Shown here: piece by piece, positions 1 to 6,286 of the stretch
Layout: each line of letters begins with the position of its first letter
Position numbering within the stretch: the stretch's first letter is position 1
Source: a virus
Length of the DNA: 32,967 nt
Reading direction: 5' to 3' (one strand)
Virus record (IMG/VR): IMGVR_UViG_3300017917_003781
Location: 1-32,967 of that record
Made by a program: the position numbers and the translations under genes
The notes under the pieces: model-generated
Told to the model about the DNA's origin: nothing
What the model saw: the letters and a program-made list of their open reading frames with translations, nothing else
Databases searched by the model: none

Positions 1-2
1 AC

Positions 3-395
3 AAGATTCGCGAAGGCAACTACAAGGTGCTCAAATTCAGTGATGACCTGTATGAAGCCATGAAGCACTTGGACCTTGACGCTGAGTTGATAGCCAAAGA
101 AGGCTCAAACGGTCGTACCATCAAGATCATTGTGAAACCTGCGCCTGGAGAAAAACTGCCCAAAGGTGAAAATAAACTGTGTCAATTCCGCACACAAAAA
201 ATGGGCAATGCCTATCGCAATTACTACGAGATTGGTCCCATGATGGAAAAACTTACCCAACTTCCATCTAGAACAGGTGTGGATCAAGATGATCAGGCAT
301 CTGGCAGATTGTCTGGCCCTGGAGTGCGGGCCGCTAAAACTGGCAGAGATCCAGACTTCAGCCCGGACATTACTGGTAGATCACGCAGAGGATAA
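3..395 (+). CDS. Unknown protein, C-terminal part (5' end outside window)
   Basis: An open frame enters from the left edge (first whole codon at 3) and stops with TAA at 393-395, so only the last 130 residues are visible. A GTG at 27 lies in frame, but the frame stays open upstream and the gene probably starts outside the window. The visible part is mixed alpha/beta in composition. It ends in a Gly/Arg/Asp-rich, probably disordered tail of about 50 residues. I do not recognise the family. It converges with clpP on the other strand, one base separating the two stop codons. Confidence 0.6.
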   Translation, partial: KIREGNYKVLKFSDDLYEAMKHLDLDAELIAKEGSNGRTIKIIVKPAPGEKLPKGENKLCQFRTQKMGNAYRNYYEIGPMMEKLTQLPSRTGVDQDDQASGRLSGPGVRAAKTGRDPDFSPDITGRSRRG

Positions 396-396
396 G

Positions 397-975
397 TTAG
401 TGTTTGGCCACAGTTGAAATGTGGTCGCAAATGCCCAGGTCCAAGGCTTCTTTGGCACTAAGCCAAATATCCTGTGGTGGCAACAAGTGCTTGCGAATTT
501 GTTCAATATCTAAGCCTGTGCAAGTTTCATAGTGTGCAAGCATCCTGGCCTGTGTGAGTTCAAACTCTCGCATGGTAGCAAATAACTCATGTGCCTTGCC
601 TTCACTGCTCCAACTGAACTGATGGCTCAGGATGGATGTGTTGGGTGTGAGAACTCTGCGGCCCCGGCTACCGGCAATGAATATGAGTAATCCAGCACTG
701 GCTATCACTCCCAGGCCCACAGTCTTTACAGGTATGAGTGAACTGTGCATGACATCAATCAGTGCAAAGGCAGCACCCATATCACCACCTTCAGAGCACA
801 CCATCAATAGCAGTTCTTTTTTCTTTTTCTTGACCACGTGGTTTTCGTGCAAGATCCATTCTATGATGGGCTTGATGTTTTCTTCATCTACATCTCCCAT
901 AAAAACATATATTCCTGCGTCAGCCAATGCTTGGCTGTGTGATTGCTCAAGTTCTGTGGTGTTGTCAGTTGGCAT
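397..975 (-). CDS. clpP: ClpP-like serine protease
   Basis: A 192-residue ClpP-fold peptidase, close to the usual length of about 195-210. The catalytic triad can be read directly: Ser93 in the IASAG nucleophile elbow, His118 in ILSHQF and Asp169 in PPQDIWLSAKEA. The oxyanion-strand SEGGD motif is near residue 61. In the family, ClpP forms a tetradecameric chamber fed by an AAA+ unfoldase. This window also encodes ClpX with its ClpP-docking IGF loop and ClpS, so the phage could build a dedicated ClpXP or modify the host one. A T4-like late promoter (TATAAATA, 1013-1020) and a hairpin sit just upstream. The substrate is unknown; prohead processing or host-protein turnover are possible. Confidence 0.9.
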   Translation of the reverse strand: MPTDNTTELEQSHSQALADAGIYVFMGDVDEENIKPIIEWILHENHVVKKKKKELLLMVCSEGGDMGAAFALIDVMHSSLIPVKTVGLGVIASAGLLIFIAGSRGRRVLTPNTSILSHQFSWSSEGKAHELFATMREFELTQARMLAHYETCTGLDIEQIRKHLLPPQDIWLSAKEALDLGICDHISTVAKH

Positions 976-989
976 GATTTGGATATGAG

Positions 990-1013
990 AAAAGGCAGCC
1001 TCAGCTGCCTTTT
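990..1013 (-). terminator. Hairpin between the LPP20-like gene and clpP
   Basis: A perfect 10-bp stem (990-999 with 1004-1013) and a 4-nt loop; the 3' arm ends in TTTT on the minus strand. It can act as an intrinsic terminator for the upstream lipoprotein gene. The overlapping late promoter would start RNA inside the 5' arm, so only read-through transcripts would form the hairpin. Confidence 0.6.
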
Positions 1014-1020
1014 ATTTATA
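1013..1020 (-). promoter_or_regulatory. T4-like late promoter for clpP
   Basis: TATAAATA on the minus strand, the exact T4 late consensus, 37 nt upstream of the clpP ATG and just after the stop codon of the upstream gene. It overlaps the base of the hairpin at 990-1013. The match alone is short, but two other exact copies lie upstream of genes in this window (11697 and 17383). Confidence 0.55.
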
Positions 1021-1026
1021 CGCCGT

Positions 1027-1872
1027 TTATTGCAGTGTAATTTGTCCAATCACTGCATTGGGTTTGGCTAGTGCTTCGGCCCGTTTGCGTTTGTATTCTT
1101 CGTTTTCCACATCTAGTAATCGTATATCTCCTTGTGATGTACTTACAGTTTCAACTGGTTTTACTTCAACTGGTTTTACTTCAAGTGGCTTAACTTCAAC
1201 TGGTTTTACCGGTTCAGGACGTGGTCCAATTTGTTCACGAAGTTGCCGATCTGCCCGTTCCTGCTGGGCCGCTTCTTCGGCTTGACTGCGTTCAAGATCT
1301 TGATGTGCTCGGGCGGCACGAAGTTCGCTTTCTTTACGTGCTTGAGATTGATCACGCTCTTTGCGCAGAATGTTGTTTTCTCCCAATGGGTAGCGAATAA
1401 GCACATAAACCTTGTAAACACGCCCATCATGTGTGGTTCGACTGTCCACACGTTGAGCGCCGATCAACTCACCACTGGCAGTTTTCTGGATGGTCTGCTC
1501 AAAACGTTCATTGAGTGTGTCGCCAGAATCTGCGCGATAACTTTTGGTTGATCCGCGTACTCGAGCAGTCATTGTTTCCACAAGTTTTTGTTCTGCAAAC
1601 ATTCTGGCTTTGTTGTAAGCCATTTGTTCATCCACTGATGTAGCAGTACCTGCCGCAAACATCATGTCAGCAGTATCTTCTGGCAACCGCACAAACCATT
1701 CTGGTGCAGGCACAATCACACGCTGTGGCTGAGCAGACATGGCATATGGATGCACAGGTGCTTGATAGGCCTGCGTTGCTGGCTGCGCCATTGGCATTTC
1801 GGCCTTTTGAGCATTAGCACATGCCACAAGGCTGGCACAGATTGCTAGGGTAGAAAGTTTAGCGAGTTTCAT
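1027..1872 (-). CDS. LPP20-like lipoprotein with VKPVE repeats
   Basis: A 281-residue lipoprotein. The N-terminus is a signal peptide ending in a lipobox (LVAC, Cys18). A central domain of about residues 55-165 has the PEWF...P start and the 'MAYNKARMFAEQKL' helix typical of LPP20/LipL41-type lipoproteins (established family resemblance, judged by eye). It is followed by a charged Glu/Arg/Ala coiled-coil stretch (about 170-215) and a Pro-Val-Lys-Glu repeat linker. SD-like AAAGG precedes the ATG. A consensus promoter (1905-1933) drives it separately from the lipoprotein cluster upstream. It probably reaches the outer membrane or periplasm of the infected cell. Envelope modification or superinfection exclusion are guesses. 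Confidence 0.75.
   Translation of the reverse strand: MKLAKLSTLAICASLVACANAQKAEMPMAQPATQAYQAPVHPYAMSAQPQRVIVPAPEWFVRLPEDTADMMFAAGTATSVDEQMAYNKARMFAEQKLVETMTARVRGSTKSYRADSGDTLNERFEQTIQKTASGELIGAQRVDSRTTHDGRVYKVYVLIRYPLGENNILRKERDQSQARKESELRAARAHQDLERSQAEEAAQQERADRQLREQIGPRPEPVKPVEVKPLEVKPVEVKPVETVSTSQGDIRLLDVENEEYKRKRAEALAKPNAVIGQITLQ
1149..1208 (-). repeat. Four tandem 15-nt repeats
   Basis: Four copies of a 15-nt unit (plus-strand form cttcaactggtttta, the third copy diverged) encode the in-frame repeat VKPVE/VKPLE in the lipoprotein linker. This may vary in number between strains by slippage. Confidence 0.8.
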
Positions 1873-1904
1873 ACATACCTTTCAGGTTAGTTAACGGATA
1901 AAGC

Positions 1905-1933
1905 ATTGTAGCAGATTGATTAAAATTTGTCAA
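1905..1933 (-). promoter_or_regulatory. Sigma70 promoter for the LPP20-like lipoprotein
   Basis: TTGACA, 17-nt spacer, TACAAT with an extended -10 TG. The predicted start is near 1898, giving a leader of about 26 nt. It overlaps the stop codon of the upstream secreted-protein gene. Confidence 0.75.
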
Positions 1934-2483
1934 CCACTACCCATTTGGAATCGTGAATTTTACAGATCACACCTTCGAAAGTTCGAATGTCATTGCGTAC
2001 ATAGGTACTATCCAAAAAGTATCTGCACGGCGCACCATTGTGCCAAAACTCTCGCGGTCGGTCAGGATGCGGGCGAAATTGAGCCAGTTCGCCAACAGTG
2101 CCTGGATTGGTTTGTCGCAATGTTTCCAAATCTGGATTGTCTCTACATATTAGGGCCTTTTCGCTGACCACTTGACTGCGGCCCACACGTTCGCGAACTG
2201 AATCCTCGGCACGTTTTACTGCCACAGCACAGGCTTCATCTCTGGGTCTATCGCCCGACCATTCATATTCGCCAAAGGCAGTGTGCCATTCGGCACCAAT
2301 CCTGGCTCTAAAGTTAACCATGCATTTGCGGCCTCCTGAGAATCCAGGAACAACTTCTGCGCGAAGTTCACTGCGTTCCGCAATTGTCACAGCGGCGCGA
2401 CTCACAGTATTTTCTTGAAGCACACACTGTTGGGCCACAGCCACAATAGGTGCCAGGCATAAGGCAATAACAGTTTTTTTCAT
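1920..2483 (-). CDS. Secreted cysteine-containing protein, unknown
   Basis: The chosen start (2483) gives 187 residues beginning with a clean signal peptide (MKKTVIALCLAPIVAVAQQ, cleavage after AVA). A longer frame exists upstream, but this ATG overlaps the previous stop as TGATG and has GAGGG upstream. The mature part has several Cys residues, which could form disulfides in the periplasm. I do not recognise the family. It is the last gene of a four-gene cluster of small envelope proteins (3099 to 1920) that appears to be one transcript. Confidence 0.7.
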   Translation of the reverse strand: MKKTVIALCLAPIVAVAQQCVLQENTVSRAAVTIAERSELRAEVVPGFSGGRKCMVNFRARIGAEWHTAFGEYEWSGDRPRDEACAVAVKRAEDSVRERVGRSQVVSEKALICRDNPDLETLRQTNPGTVGELAQFRPHPDRPREFWHNGAPCRYFLDSTYVRNDIRTFEGVICKIHDSKWVVVDKF

Positions 2484-2782
2484 CAGCAATAGTCCCTCAG
2501 GTAACGAATGTGCCAGTTTATCAACCAATTGGTTTTTTTGTCCTGCCCGGTCCAACCACTCATACTGAGTAATTGGTCATCGGCAGTTCTACGCATACTG
2601 TTCAACATGGCAATTTGTTGCGGAGCAATCCTACAGTCATATTGAAAGTATTCCAGGTCATCCATGCTCATGGCCTTGCGACTGGGTGTGCCTGTTGCAC
2701 AACCACTACACAGGCTGACAAACATAACGCATATTCCAAATTTTAGCACGGATTTGTCTGCGATGTCTTTGAAAGTTTTCAT
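2483..2782 (-). CDS. Small lipoprotein, paralogue of its upstream neighbour
   Basis: 99 residues from the ATG at 2782. A hydrophobic segment ends at CSGC (Cys28), an acceptable lipobox. The mature part holds a DCR...INW..RYL..YC pattern. The neighbouring lipoprotein (2706-2960) shows a similar DCR..IINWL...IWNMRYVC pattern, so the two look like diverged tandem duplicates. Its first 77 bases overlap that gene in another frame, and its stop overlaps the next start as TGATG. Function unknown. Confidence 0.6.
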   Translation of the reverse strand: MKTFKDIADKSVLKFGICVMFVSLCSGCATGTPSRKAMSMDDLEYFQYDCRIAPQQIAMLNSMRRTADDQLLSMSGWTGQDKKTNWLINWHIRYLRDYC

Positions 2783-2960
2783 CTGATTCCATTCTTTGTT
2801 GCGGAATAGCGGCTTGATCACTTAACCAATTTATGATTGCATCTCGATTTCTACAATCATTGGGCACCATAGCCACGTCGATAGGTGGCGATGTTTTTGG
2901 TGTCATGCAACCTGTGAGGGCCACAAGAGCCACAACAGGTGCTAGGTGTTTAATGTTCAT
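2706..2960 (-). CDS. Small lipoprotein, unknown
   Basis: 84 residues from the ATG at 2960: signal peptide MNIKHLAPVVALVALTGC with a textbook lipobox (LTGC, Cys18), then a short mature domain with two conserved Cys. The start was chosen because it puts the signal peptide at the N-terminus; an in-frame extension to 3014 adds no signal. It overlaps the gene before it by 11 nt and the gene after it by 77 nt. Function unknown; likely periplasm-facing. Confidence 0.6.
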   Translation of the reverse strand: MNIKHLAPVVALVALTGCMTPKTSPPIDVAMVPNDCRNRDAIINWLSDQAAIPQQRMESDENFQRHRRQIRAKIWNMRYVCQPV

Positions 2961-3099
2961 CACGTTGACGATGTTTGGGTCGGCGTTTATACTCAGTTTT
3001 GGGACGCTCCACACGCCCGCGGAACGGCAAGTCGCGATCGAATAGCACTCGATGGCGGCGTTCTTTTGCAGGTGGCAATGTAAAACTTAGTGTCTTCAT
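2950..3099 (-). CDS. Small basic protein, leaderless mRNA candidate
   Basis: 49 residues, very rich in Arg, Lys and His, with no membrane segment. The ATG at 3099 lies exactly where transcription from the promoter at 3106-3134 should begin, so the mRNA would have no 5' leader and no Shine-Dalgarno. The C-terminus overlaps the first lipoprotein gene. The basic character would suit nucleic-acid binding, but there is no direct evidence. It is the first gene of the envelope-protein cluster. Confidence 0.5.
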   Translation of the reverse strand: MKTLSFTLPPAKERRHRVLFDRDLPFRGRVERPKTEYKRRPKHRQRDEH

Positions 3100-3105
3100 G
3101 TGGTA

Positions 3106-3134
3106 ATTATAGCAAAATGCGATTATTTGGTCAA
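3106..3134 (-). promoter_or_regulatory. Early-type sigma70 promoter, extended -10
   Basis: TTGACC, 17-nt spacer ending TTTTGC, TATAAT. The same form occurs at 25895-25923 and 26026-26054. The predicted +1 is 3099, the A of the downstream ATG. It follows directly on the phasin terminator, a terminator-plus-promoter cassette like those described in T4-type phages. Confidence 0.85.
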
Positions 3135-3135
3135 G

Positions 3136-3164
3136 AAAAAGCCCCGCCAAATCAGCAGGGCTTT
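3136..3164 (-). terminator. Intrinsic terminator of the phasin-like gene
   Basis: A GC-rich hairpin (3138-3147 with 3155-3164, one mismatch) followed on the minus strand by TTTTT. It lies 17 nt after the phasin stop. Confidence 0.8.
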
Positions 3165-3181
3165 GCTGTAATACTTGAGTA

Positions 3182-3457
3182 TTACTTTTTGGCTGACTGT
3201 GCTGTGTAAGCCTTCATGATGCCTTCGCCAAATTTCACATAGTCAAATTTGGTGGCTTCTTGCATGGCCTTGACAGTTTCGCTCACAACTGTAGTTGCGG
3301 CGTCTGTTGTGGCTTTCACAGCCTTTTTGGTGTAGTCTGCTTGGTTGTCAATGAACTTGATCATTGCGTCCTTCATGGTTTCGTTGGTGACGAAAGTGTT
3401 AACCCAAGTCTTTTTACCGGTTTGTACGGTGTCGATAAGTGCGTCTGCTGTAAACAT
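3182..3457 (-). CDS. Phasin-like protein
   Basis: A 91-residue, almost wholly helical amphipathic protein. The 'NQADYTKKAVKATTDAATTVVSETVKAMQEATK' type of pattern resembles phasin family proteins that coat polyhydroxyalkanoate granules, although bacterial phasins are often longer (110-190 residues). It has a good SD (AGGAG) and its own consensus promoter (3518-3546) and terminator (3136-3164), so it is a strong monocistronic unit. It may act on host PHA granules, making stored carbon accessible, or simply be a chaperone-like helical protein. The family call rests on composition and pattern rather than on a catalytic motif. Confidence 0.65.
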   Translation of the reverse strand: MFTADALIDTVQTGKKTWVNTFVTNETMKDAMIKFIDNQADYTKKAVKATTDAATTVVSETVKAMQEATKFDYVKFGEGIMKAYTAQSAKK

Positions 3458-3517
3458 GTGTTTCTCCTATTAAGCGAGTTTACTACGGGACCCGGCCTAT
3501 CCAGCGCCCCATGTTCT

Positions 3518-3546
3518 ATTGTAACATTATTTACCTGGCAGTGCAA
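3518..3546 (-). promoter_or_regulatory. Sigma70 promoter for the phasin-like gene
   Basis: TTGCAC, 17-nt spacer, TACAAT with an extended -10 TG. The predicted start is about 3511, leaving a GC-rich leader of about 54 nt before the phasin ATG. Confidence 0.7.
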
Positions 3547-3634
3547 CATAATCTTAGTATTTCTACTAGTGAGCGGCCACTAAAAACGCCAAGTCAAAAA
3601 CGGCATACTAAATACAGGATAGGAGAATTTTATC

Positions 3635-3982
3635 ATGGAAATCGTAATTGCCGTAGTTGTTATTGGTTTGATTGTGTATTGGGGTTATACTCATTTCAAC
3701 AAAGAAAAAGCGGATGGGTCACACTTTTTAGACACGCTCACCAAACCGGTAGAAGTCGCACCTGTTGCTCAACCAGTCTCAACACCTGAGCCAGCCAAGT
3801 GTGGTTGCGGTCGCAGCCAAAGTGGATTGTGTGTGGGCTTGCATAAACTCACACCTGAGGAATGGTCCGTTCACAGTGACAACCCCAACAAGGTCAAGCC
3901 TGCCAAAAAAGCACCAGCCAAGAAACCGGCTGCGCCACGAGCACCAGCCAAGCCTAGAGCTAAAAAGAATCCAGCAAAATAA
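3635..3982 (+). CDS. Membrane-anchored protein with CDGSH-like Cys3His motif
   Basis: 115 residues. An N-terminal membrane helix (about 2-17) is followed by a Pro-rich linker. Next is a compact motif CGCGRSQSGLCVGLH (Cys56, Cys58, Cys66, His70), then KLTPEEW and a Lys/Ala/Pro-rich histone-like tail (about 88-115). The three Cys and one His fall in the order of CDGSH [2Fe-2S] proteins (C-x-C-xn-C-x3-H), but with x7 in place of x8 and without the DGS residues. It may therefore be a related cluster or a zinc site. SD (AGGAG) precedes the ATG. TAAATA at about 3608 may be a late-type promoter. Confidence 0.65.
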   Translation: MEIVIAVVVIGLIVYWGYTHFNKEKADGSHFLDTLTKPVEVAPVAQPVSTPEPAKCGCGRSQSGLCVGLHKLTPEEWSVHSDNPNKVKPAKKAPAKKPAAPRAPAKPRAKKNPAK

Positions 3983-4013
3983 GTTTAGATAACTTACAGT
4001 TTAATCTAACGCA

Positions 4014-4045
4014 AAGGCCTCGTAAATATAATACGGGGCTTTCTT
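4014..4045 (+). terminator. Probable terminator after the Cys3His protein gene
   Basis: An 11-pair hairpin with two G-T pairs (4014-4024 with 4032-4042, 7-nt loop) followed by a short U-rich tail, 30 nt after the stop codon. Confidence 0.55.
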
Positions 4046-4073
4046 ACGAAAGCGATCCTAGAATTATAAGAAT

Positions 4074-4856
4074 ATGGATCCACTTACACTCTTTGCACTG
4101 GCCAACGGAGCTGTCTCTGCAGTTAAGGCTGGCTGCAAACTCTACAAGGACATCAAAGGTGCGGCCGGAGAAGTGAAAGAAGTGCTGAAAGATTTGGATC
4201 AGCAGTTTCAAAAACTCCATCCCCCAGACAAGCCGCCTACTGTTGCACAGAAAAATGCCTACATAGAAGAAAAAAATCGAGTGATAGAGTTGAACAAAAA
4301 AGCCAACTCCGGACAACACACCAGCGTGTATCAAGAAATTGGCGAACATCTAGGCACATACTACGACAACTTTCACAAGTGTATGGCTGTGTTTGCAGAA
4401 GAAGAAAAACGTGCTCGCACACAAGTTTACACCGGCGATGACAGCATAGGGAAACGAGCACTCAACCGTGTGCTCATGCGCAAACAACTGCAACAGATGG
4501 AAGTGGAATTACGCGAACTCATGGTTTATCAATCACCTCCTGAACTGGGTGCATTGTATACCGAAGTGGAAGCAATGATGAAGCAGATGGGCGCGGAACA
4601 ACGAATATTGATTGCCCAACAAATGCAGGAGGACGAAATTAAGCGCAAACGCCGCCAACAGATGATGGATCGCTACTTTGTGGAAGGTGTGGCTGCTGTA
4701 GGCACTATTTTGATCTTGGGTTGTATTATTGCATTTATGTTTTATGTAGTGCAAGACCGTATAGAAAAGTATCCGCATTTGGGCACAGGGTGGATACCAA
4801 AAAGTGAACAACAACAAAGAAAGGAGGCCTTGGCACCGGTCTATATAGGAAGATAA
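4074..4856 (+). CDS. Coiled-coil protein with C-terminal membrane helix
   Basis: 260 residues. The N-terminus (2-20) is hydrophobic but Gly/Ala-rich. The middle (about 25-200) is highly charged and helical, suited to coiled coil. One clear membrane helix lies at about 203-228 (VAAVGTILILGCIIAFMFYVV). It ends in a short basic tail. Related-looking proteins are common in marine T4-type phages, but no function is known to me. The SD is weak. The next small membrane gene follows after 2 nt, suggesting coupled translation. Confidence 0.65.
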   Translation: MDPLTLFALANGAVSAVKAGCKLYKDIKGAAGEVKEVLKDLDQQFQKLHPPDKPPTVAQKNAYIEEKNRVIELNKKANSGQHTSVYQEIGEHLGTYYDNFHKCMAVFAEEEKRARTQVYTGDDSIGKRALNRVLMRKQLQQMEVELRELMVYQSPPELGALYTEVEAMMKQMGAEQRILIAQQMQEDEIKRKRRQQMMDRYFVEGVAAVGTILILGCIIAFMFYVVQDRIEKYPHLGTGWIPKSEQQQRKEALAPVYIGR

Positions 4857-4858
4857 AA

Positions 4859-5005
4859 ATGAAAAAGAAAAGAATTGTAGATATTTTAATGCGCTACGGA
4901 CTGGGCTTTGCTCTTACTTTTTTAGTTATAGTTTCACTGAGTATATCCTTAACGGTGTTCTTGGGCCTGGTAATAGCATGGGCCTGGTGGGAACAAGTGC
5001 GTTGA
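4859..5005 (+). CDS. Small membrane protein (48 aa)
   Basis: ATG at 4859, TGA at 5003-5005. A basic N-terminus (MKKKRIVDI) is followed by a long hydrophobic stretch (about 14-43) that could make one or two membrane helices, and a short tail. It starts two bases after the upstream stop. Small size and topology would suit a holin or an accessory membrane peptide, but nothing specific supports that. Confidence 0.5.
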   Translation: MKKKRIVDILMRYGLGFALTFLVIVSLSISLTVFLGLVIAWAWWEQVR

Positions 5006-5009
5006 GTCA

Positions 5010-5642
5010 CTACCGGCAAAACAGTTCATTTACAAAGGTCAACAGCAGTTGATTGTGTCGGCCCAGATGCCAGTGTGGTTTTAGATAATTTTTATCATAC
5101 CAAAACTGCTGGCTTTCTGGGTGGCATCCAATCAAGCCTATTCTGTCTTGCATGATGGCCATTGGATCTCCATTGGCATATCTGGCCACAGTTTCAAATC
5201 CTGAACCTATCAGCGCACATCCATCATAAAAATACATTCTGTCAGATTGACCACGCCAGGTTATAGGGCAGGCCTTGGCATGAGGTCGTCTGGTGTCTGT
5301 GCCAGGACGTTTGATGTATTGCACTGCTCGCACACCATTCAAAATGTTGAAGTAGTCTCGGTCTGCCCAGTATGCACCCATGCAGATGCCCAGATATCTG
5401 CCGCCGCGATCGACAAAGTTGCGTATGCGCGGCGCATTTTCTTTCATCATCCAATCATATGAATCTGAATCTCCCATGCCGCCCGGAAATGCCACGCAGT
5501 CAACATCGTCAAAGAATTCATCTTCCAATCGATGTCTGGTAAAAATTTTAAATCGATAGTGTGGAGTGAGTGATTGAATTATGCCGTTAGCACTTTGCAC
5601 TGAACACCTGGGTTGATGTACAAACAGTGCAATTGTTTTCAT
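5010..5642 (-). CDS. Class I glutamine amidotransferase-like (BPL-N type) protein
   Basis: 210 residues. The fold markers are an FPGG turn (52-55), a nucleophile elbow GICMGAYWA with Cys87, and a C-terminal GCHPESQ with the likely catalytic His. This matches the DJ-1/GATase1 superfamily, especially the BPL-N-like (biotin-ligase N-terminal) group; it lacks a synthetase domain. The substrate is unknown. Its ATG overlaps the stop of the upstream 43-residue gene as ATGA. It converges on the small membrane gene with a 4-nt gap. Confidence 0.65.
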   Translation of the reverse strand: MKTIALFVHQPRCSVQSANGIIQSLTPHYRFKIFTRHRLEDEFFDDVDCVAFPGGMGDSDSYDWMMKENAPRIRNFVDRGGRYLGICMGAYWADRDYFNILNGVRAVQYIKRPGTDTRRPHAKACPITWRGQSDRMYFYDGCALIGSGFETVARYANGDPMAIMQDRIGLIGCHPESQQFWYDKNYLKPHWHLGRHNQLLLTFVNELFCR

Positions 5643-5770
5643 TGAGCATTCTTTGTTAATGTTTGTTCTTGCTTGACTGGTTCAACATAATTGTCCCAGA
5701 CTTTTTGACCAGTGTTCCACCCAAACACTGTGAAAAACCCAATTGCAATATATGTTAAGATAAATTCCAT
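5639..5770 (-). CDS. Tiny membrane protein (43 aa)
   Basis: MEFILTYIAIGFFTVFGWNT opens the protein: one N-terminal membrane helix, then a polar tail ending KNAQ. The stop overlaps the amidotransferase-like start (ATGA), which supports real translation. It has no visible SD and starts 7 nt after the preceding small gene, so coupling is likely. Function unknown. Confidence 0.5.
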   Translation of the reverse strand: MEFILTYIAIGFFTVFGWNTGQKVWDNYVEPVKQEQTLTKNAQ

Positions 5771-5777
5771 CAATTAT

Positions 5778-5909
5778 TTATTGGGATTTTTTTGGAGCAG
5801 ATTCTTTAGATTTTTGCTTGGCTTTCTCCACAGCCGGACTTGATCGGTATGGTGTAGGGGTTGATGGTTTTGGGGGATATCGATTGGGGCTTCTTTTGAA
5901 CCAACTCAT
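5778..5909 (-). CDS. Tiny basic Pro/Ser/Lys-rich protein (43 aa)
   Basis: Begins MSWFKRSPNRYPPKPS and continues Pro/Thr/Ser/Lys-rich to the end, so it is probably disordered and basic. AAGGA lies about 10 nt upstream of the ATG. It leads into the next tiny gene with a 7-nt gap. I cannot assign a function. Confidence 0.4.
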   Translation of the reverse strand: MSWFKRSPNRYPPKPSTPTPYRSSPAVEKAKQKSKESAPKKSQ

Positions 5910-5965
5910 AGGCAGTATTCCTTTTGGGTATTTAACTGGGCTGTTTATTCAGTAATGTTGAGTGT

Positions 5966-6196
5966 TTATTTTTTGTTGTAGTTCCAGACCAGTCTGCGCT
6001 GTTCTTTGCGCACCCAGTGTATGCAATCTTCTTTGAGCGACAGGTTTTTGATTTTGTCGCAGTGATGAATACTTATTGTGGCCTGAGCCATGCAAAAGGC
6101 ATTTTGTTCAGGGTCTTTTACTTTGGTGCAGTCGTTTAGGTTTACGGCCCATGAAGTCATGGGCACAAATATAAGTACAAAAATTGTGGGCCACAT
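5966..6196 (-). CDS. Small secreted Cys-rich protein
   Basis: 76 residues: a signal peptide (1-17, ending SWA), then a mature part of about 59 residues with four Cys in a C..C..C..C arrangement and a basic C-terminus. It is likely exported to the periplasm and disulfide bonded. No SD is visible; GTAAATA lies only 4 nt before the ATG. Family unknown. Confidence 0.55.
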   Translation of the reverse strand: MWPTIFVLIFVPMTSWAVNLNDCTKVKDPEQNAFCMAQATISIHHCDKIKNLSLKEDCIHWVRKEQRRLVWNYNKK

Positions 6197-6211
6197 GCGT
6201 TATTTACGGCC

Positions 6212-6240
6212 AAAATAATAGGACTGTGTAGTCCTATTAT
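6212..6240 (-). terminator. Intrinsic terminator of pstS
   Basis: A perfect 11-bp stem (6215-6225 with 6230-6240) with a 4-nt loop, followed on the minus strand by TTTT. It lies about 46 nt after the pstS stop. Confidence 0.75.
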
Positions 6241-6286
6241 GCTGGTTACGAGTTCCAGCGCCACTCAATCGTTGTGGTCGGTTTGT

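Noticed and set aside
3569-3585. CTAGTGAGCGGCC stretch resembling a cloning-vector polylinker (SpeI/NotI-like)
   Set aside because: No complete NotI site and no vector sequence around it; natural intergenic sequence with a short inverted repeat is the simpler reading.
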